Origin: an uncultured Verrucomicrobiota bacterium
Lineage (GTDB): Bacteria; Verrucomicrobiota; Verrucomicrobiia; Palsa-1439
DNA: 10,356 nucleotides
Direction: 5' to 3'
Assembly (NCBI GenBank): GCA_903825695.1
Contig: CAIKBP010000011.1
Span: 1 to 10,356, forward strand
The notes beneath the pieces are model-generated. The model worked only from the letters and a program-made list of their open reading frames with translations. It was not told the DNA's origin and ran no database searches. The translations under genes and the position numbers were made by a program. Of this stretch, positions 7,198 through 10,356 are shown in pieces; positions within the stretch are counted from its first letter, which is position 1; each line of letters begins with the position of its first letter.

Positions 7198-7224
7198 CGT
7201 CTGGCCGCACCCCGCGGCCAGACG
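7198..7224. terminator. Hairpin between convergent carbamate kinase and transcarbamoylase genes
   Basis: A perfect 11-bp inverted repeat (CGTCTGGCCGC at 7198-7208 and GCGGCCAGACG at 7214-7224) encloses a five-base loop (ACCCC). It lies 17 bases after the kinase stop and about 30 bases beyond the stop of the opposing gene, so it could terminate both transcripts. No real T-run follows on either strand, so it may act as an RNA-stabilising stem or a Rho-assisted terminator and not as a classical intrinsic one. Confidence 0.65.
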
Positions 7225-7255
7225 CGCAAACAGGTTTCTCCGGAAGCTTCTTAGC

Positions 7256-8209
7256 TTATTCCGTGGCCCCGAGGACCAGTGACAGCAGCGCCATGCGCAT
7301 CACCACGCCGTTGAACGCCTCCTGCCAGTAACGCGACCAACGTGTGATATCCACATCGGGGGGAATTTCGTCCATGCGCGGGAGCGAATGCAGCAGAATC
7401 GCATCGGACTTGGCTTTGGTACTAAGCAGTTCGCGTGTGATCTTGTAGTTCGCCGGCGTCAGGTTGACCTGCGCGCCGCGCTCATCGCGCGATTTGGTGT
7501 AATCAGGTTGCACGACCGGCTCGACGAGAATCACGTCTGCCTTGGAGATAACCTGCTCGACGTGCTCGGCTTCGGAGAAACGCAGGTTGTACTGTTTCAG
7601 TTCCTCCTTGAATTCTTTCGTGAGCGTCATATTGGGCGGACCGACGAAGGTGATCGGGCAATCGAATTGCGTGAGCGCGTACCCCAGTGAGTGCATGGTG
7701 CGCATGCGCATATCGCCGACGGCGAGCCAGGTGAGACCGTCGATGCGGCCCTTCTCGCGCAAGACAGTATAGAGGTCGGTCAGGATTTGCGTGGGATGTT
7801 CGCCCCAACCGTCCCCGCCGTTGATGATGGGTATGCTGGCCCATTTCGCCGCCTCATGTGGTGCGCCCTGCTGGAAGTGGCGCATCACGATCACATCACC
7901 ATAGTATTCCAGCATCTTGATGGTGTCCTTGATGGACTCTTGATAAAAGTCGCCAGCGCGCGTCATCTTGGGATCGGCAAACCCGGTGACGTGGCCGCCG
8001 AGGCGATGCATTGCGGCTTCGTGCGCAAGCCGCGTACGCGTGCTCGGCTGATAGAACGCGCTGACCAGCGTTTTCTCTTTCAGCGTGTCGGTGTTACGGC
8101 GGTTCCTCGCGATAGGTTCCAGTTTCTCTGCAATCTCGAACACACGAAAGAACTCTTCACGTTCGAAATCTTTAAGCGACAGGATATCACGTCCAGCGAA
8201 ACTTCGCAT
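7256..8209 (-). CDS. Aspartate carbamoyltransferase-fold transcarbamoylase with altered active site
   Basis: A 317-residue protein clearly of the PyrB/ArgF family and closer to PyrB. Carbamoyl-phosphate motifs are kept: STRTR at 56-60, MRH with Arg110, and DGWGEHPTQ with His138 and Gln141. The C-terminal HSLPRMDEI (274-282) and the closing helix also fit PyrB. Several residues universal in true aspartate carbamoyltransferases differ. The loop that supplies Ser80 and Lys84 in E. coli reads TRAGDFYQES (83-92), with Ala, Phe and Tyr at the equivalents of Ser80, Lys83 and Lys84. The strand carrying Arg229 and Gln231 reads VEPVVQPD, with Pro in place of the aspartate-binding Arg. The substrate is therefore probably not aspartate. 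With carbamate kinase next door, phosphorolysis of a carbamoyl-amino compound, as proposed for YgeW, fits. The start is good: GGAGG at 8222-8218, eight bases before the ATG. A diverged biosynthetic PyrB remains possible. Confidence 0.85.
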   Translation of the reverse strand: MRSFAGRDILSLKDFEREEFFRVFEIAEKLEPIARNRRNTDTLKEKTLVSAFYQPSTRTRLAHEAAMHRLGGHVTGFADPKMTRAGDFYQESIKDTIKMLEYYGDVIVMRHFQQGAPHEAAKWASIPIINGGDGWGEHPTQILTDLYTVLREKGRIDGLTWLAVGDMRMRTMHSLGYALTQFDCPITFVGPPNMTLTKEFKEELKQYNLRFSEAEHVEQVISKADVILVEPVVQPDYTKSRDERGAQVNLTPANYKITRELLSTKAKSDAILLHSLPRMDEIPPDVDITRWSRYWQEAFNGVVMRMALLSLVLGATE

Positions 8210-8314
8210 AGCTCAAGCCTCCATTAGTTTCTCCGCGAAACCGCACGGGTTCGCAGAATAAGACAGGTTGTTACTCACTTTCTTTATTGGGTTCCATTCT
8301 TCTGCAGTAGACTG

Positions 8315-8348
8315 TGTCAAGACAAACGGACTTGTCCCTTTGACAAAC
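8315..8348. repeat. Cluster of TTGTC/GACAA half-sites in the transcarbamoylase leader: operator candidate
   Basis: Within 34 bases there are TGTC (8315-8318), GACAAAC (8321-8327), TTGTC (8332-8336) and GACAAAC again (8342-8348). The two GACAAAC copies are exactly 21 bases apart, about two helical turns, and each pairs with the inverted TTGTC between them. The cluster starts about 16 bases downstream of the -10 box of the leftward promoter, in a position where a repressor would block transcription. No named regulator consensus was recognised. Confidence 0.4.
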
Positions 8349-8363
8349 CAGACCACGAAGAAT

Positions 8364-8392
8364 TGTATATGAGAAAAACCGAATCGGGTCAA
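8364..8392 (-). promoter_or_regulatory. Sigma-70-type promoter for the transcarbamoylase gene
   Basis: On the minus strand TTGACC (8392-8387) and TATACA (8369-8364) are separated by exactly 17 bases, with five of six consensus bases at -35 and four to five at -10. This is the best promoter match in the window. Predicted transcription would start near 8357 and leave an untranslated leader of roughly 148 bases before the ATG at 8209. It lies after the stop of the mocA-like gene, so the transcarbamoylase can be transcribed on its own. Confidence 0.6.
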
Positions 8393-8419
8393 CAAGATAC
8401 TTGAATAAGCTGGCCAAGA

Positions 8420-9040
8420 TTAGCGCAAATGGAGTGCCAGCGCGCGCTCATAATCCGCGGGTGTGTCAATGTCGAAGTCCAAACCCGGATCGTCAATGTC
8501 ACAACTCGCCGGCTCTTTCGGCAGGCTTTGCAGGAATTCCCGAAGTGTGGCGCAGCTGGCACCTCGCAAGCGCAGGAACCGTTCTTTCGGTAAGATGACC
8601 GGATGACGCAGGCGACCGGCGCAACGGGGTTGGCAAATGCTAGCCGGCTGTTGCGCACTGAACGCCAGCAGTGCCTGCAAAGTCTCCATCCGCAAGTGCG
8701 GCTGGTCACCCAACGTAATTGCCCAGTGCGTCAACTGTGGCAACCAGCCCGGCCACCGCGAGGCGCAGCAAACCGAGCTGAACATTTCCAACGCGGGCTG
8801 CGGATTGATAATACGGTTGCCGGCCGGGAACTTCAGGTGATCCAGTTCGGCTCGCATCGTGTCGTCCGCCACGGCGCAAACGACTGCGATTTGGCCGGTG
8901 CCCAATTTTTGCCACACGCGGATTTGGTGTCCCAAGACCGTTGTGTCGCCCCAAGGCAGGAGGAGCTTGGGCCGGCCCATCCGGCTGGAACTGCCGGCAG
9001 CCAAGATCACAACACCTACGCGTTGCACCACGTTGTCCAT
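8420..9040 (-). CDS. mocA: MocA-like molybdenum cofactor cytidylyltransferase / MobA-like NTP transferase
   Basis: A 206-residue nucleotidyltransferase. The N-terminal LAAGSSSRMGRPK (13-25) is the NTP-binding signature of the MobA/MocA family, followed by LLLPW. GDQPH (111-115), HPVIL (146-150) and DIDTPADY (190-197) are the usual later motifs. MocA transfers CMP to molybdopterin to give the cytosine dinucleotide cofactor used by xanthine dehydrogenase-type molybdenum hydroxylases; E. coli has mocA (ygfJ) inside its purine cluster. No molybdenum hydroxylase gene is in this window, so its partner should be near by. The ribosome binding site is weak (GAAGAAA just before the ATG). The gene diverges from the hydantoinase across 72 bases in which I see no clear promoter. 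A MobA-like sugar or polyol-phosphate nucleotidyltransferase is less likely. Confidence 0.8.
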   Translation of the reverse strand: MDNVVQRVGVVILAAGSSSRMGRPKLLLPWGDTTVLGHQIRVWQKLGTGQIAVVCAVADDTMRAELDHLKFPAGNRIINPQPALEMFSSVCCASRWPGWLPQLTHWAITLGDQPHLRMETLQALLAFSAQQPASICQPRCAGRLRHPVILPKERFLRLRGASCATLREFLQSLPKEPASCDIDDPGLDFDIDTPADYERALALHLR

Positions 9041-9112
9041 TTTCTTCAGAATAATGAATGCCGCTGGGATTTGCGATTGTTATTTTCCGCGTCGTGCGGT
9101 AACAAGCGGGTG

Positions 9113-10356
9113 ATGGCGCTTCTTATCCAGAACGGCGAAATTGTCACTGCGTCGGAGAGCTACGTCGCGGACATCTGGTGCGAGAACGAAACCATCACAC
9201 GGATTGACCGGCATATCACGCCAGTACCGGGTGCGGAAGTTGTTGATGCTACTGGCAAGTTTGTCTTTCCCGGCCTGATCGATCCGCACGTCCACGTCTA
9301 CCTGCCGGTCATGGGTACGGTCGCCAAGGACACCCACGAGACCGCCAGCCAGGCCGCGCTCATCGGCGGCACGACGACATTCATCGAGATGGTCTGCCCG
9401 GTGCGCTCGGAAGACCCGTTGCCGGCATTCGAACTCTGGCTCGACAAGGCTCAGGGCCACAGCGCGTGCGACTTCGCCTTCCACATGAGCGTCACGCGCT
9501 ACGATGATGCCGTTGAGAAGCAATTAGTGCAAATCGTCAAGCGCGGCGTCACCAGTTTCAAGATTTACTTCGCCTACAAGGACGTCTCCGGCCTCAGCGA
9601 TGAAGAGGCCTTCAATACGCTTCGTCTGGCCAAGAGGTTGGGCGTAATCACCGCTGCGCATTGTGAGAACGCGGACATGATTGCCGCGCTTCAGAAGCAG
9701 TTCCTGGCGGAAGGCAAGACCGGCCCGGAGTGGCATCACGAAAGCCGGCCACCGTCCGTCGAGGCTGAAGGCGTCCATCATCTCTTGACGCTTGCTGGAC
9801 CGCTTGGTGCGCCGGTCTATGTTGTTCATGTGAGCTGTGAACAAGCATTGCAGGAAGTGCTGGCCGGCAAGCGAAGCGGCGTCAATGTCTGGGCCGAGAC
9901 GTTGATTCAACAGCTGCTGCTGGACAAGACCTGCGCTGAACGTAAAGACTTCGAGGGCGCGAAGTTTGTCATGTCACCTCCATTGCGGGACAAGAGCAAC
10001 CAAGACCCGCTGTGGAATGCCCTGCGTGACGGCGTCATCAGCACGGTCGCCACCGACCACGCGCCTTTTGATTTCGCAACGCAGAAACGGATGGGCATCG
10101 GTGATTTCACGAAGATTCCCAATGGGCTGCCCGGGATCGAAGACCGCGTCAACCTGCTTTACACCTACGGTGTGAAACGAAGGCGGCTTGACCTCCATCG
10201 GTTCGTGGATGTTGCCAGCACACAGGCGGCGAGGTTGTTCGGTTTGTTCCCGCGCAAAGGCACGATACAAACCGGCAGCGATGCCGACCTCGTTGTGTAT
10301 GACCCCAACTACCGTGGCTCGATATCGGCAAAGACGCACGCCATGAACGTGGACTA
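9113..10356 (+). CDS. Dihydropyrimidinase / D-hydantoinase, C-terminus beyond the right edge (partial)
   Basis: The window holds 414 residues of a cyclic-amidohydrolase that normally runs to about 450-470. All binuclear zinc ligands are present: His59 and His61 (HVH), the carboxylated Lys150 (SFKIY), His183 (AHCEN), His239 (VVHVS) and Asp315 (TDHAPF). Tyr155, five residues after the lysine, matches the substrate-contacting tyrosine of known D-hydantoinases. The late motif PNGLPGIEDR (336-345) also occurs in E. coli HyuA. The enzyme hydrolyses the cyclic imide bond of dihydropyrimidines or hydantoins to N-carbamoyl-amino acids. In this cluster it would act after the reductase and supply the carbamoyl compound for the transcarbamoylase. 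The ATG at 9113 gives the expected family N-terminus; an adjacent GTG at 9110 is possible. No strong ribosome binding site is visible. Confidence 0.92.
   Translation, partial: MALLIQNGEIVTASESYVADIWCENETITRIDRHITPVPGAEVVDATGKFVFPGLIDPHVHVYLPVMGTVAKDTHETASQAALIGGTTTFIEMVCPVRSEDPLPAFELWLDKAQGHSACDFAFHMSVTRYDDAVEKQLVQIVKRGVTSFKIYFAYKDVSGLSDEEAFNTLRLAKRLGVITAAHCENADMIAALQKQFLAEGKTGPEWHHESRPPSVEAEGVHHLLTLAGPLGAPVYVVHVSCEQALQEVLAGKRSGVNVWAETLIQQLLLDKTCAERKDFEGAKFVMSPPLRDKSNQDPLWNALRDGVISTVATDHAPFDFATQKRMGIGDFTKIPNGLPGIEDRVNLLYTYGVKRRRLDLHRFVDVASTQAARLFGLFPRKGTIQTGSDADLVVYDPNYRGSISAKTHAMNVD

Noticed and set aside
7256..8209. Calling this gene ygeW
   Set aside because: E. coli YgeW is about 396 residues and ornithine-carbamoyltransferase-like with a CLP motif. 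This protein is 317 residues with PyrB-like GEHPTQ and LPRMDEI motifs, so only a functional analogy is possible.
8213..8395. 60-codon minus-strand frame before the transcarbamoylase, considered as a leader peptide
   Set aside because: Its start (8395) lies upstream of the predicted -35 box, so it would not be on the transcript, and it has no ribosome binding site or regulatory codon run.
9080..9910. Two minus-strand frames opposite the hydantoinase (9080-9523 and 9524-9910)
   Set aside because: They lie opposite a gene with all metal ligands in place and show no domain of their own.

Overview
The window is a compact bacterial catabolic cluster with no rRNA, tRNA, IS element or CRISPR array that I can see. 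The DNA is GC-rich by eye. I cannot place the organism firmly. The threonine synthase-like, dihydropyrimidinase and MocA proteins have the look of an uncultured, probably anaerobic bacterium, possibly of the PVC group, but that is a weak guess. Nothing points to an enterobacterium, although the gene set closely mirrors the E. coli yge/ygf purine region.

Layout. A leftward operon (start 4659) encodes a dihydropyrimidine dehydrogenase-like flavin/iron-sulfur protein (2173-4659), an SsnA-type amidohydrolase (843-2168) and, after a 189-base spacer, a threonine synthase-like PLP enzyme cut by the left edge (1-653). Reading rightward from the same intergenic region are a decayed threonine dehydratase fragment (4861-5046), a D-3-phosphoglycerate dehydrogenase-type enzyme (5110-6081) followed in frame by a relic of its ACT domain (6082-6165), and a carbamate kinase (6218-7180). 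A strong hairpin (7198-7224) separates the kinase from a convergent, leftward aspartate carbamoyltransferase-fold gene (7256-8209), which has its own promoter and long leader. A leftward MocA-like molybdenum cofactor cytidylyltransferase (8420-9040) is divergent from a rightward dihydropyrimidinase/hydantoinase (9113 to the right edge, partial).

How the parts may work together. The E. coli yge/ygf cluster holds ygeW (transcarbamoylase), ygeX (PLP ammonia-lyase), hyuA (hydantoinase), yqeA (carbamate kinase), ygfJ (mocA), ygfK (flavin/Fe-S reductase) and ssnA. Here there are direct counterparts of hyuA, yqeA, mocA and ssnA. The other three positions appear to be filled by different proteins: a DPYD-type reductase in place of YgfK, an aspartate-carbamoyltransferase-like enzyme with altered active-site residues in place of YgeW, and possibly a threonine synthase-like PLP enzyme in place of YgeX. 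My inference is a reductive degradation route for a purine, pyrimidine or related ureide: reduce the ring, open it with two amidohydrolases, split a carbamoyl product by phosphorolysis, recover ATP with carbamate kinase, and deaminate the remaining diamino- or amino-acid. Individual family calls are firm; the pathway and substrate are inference.
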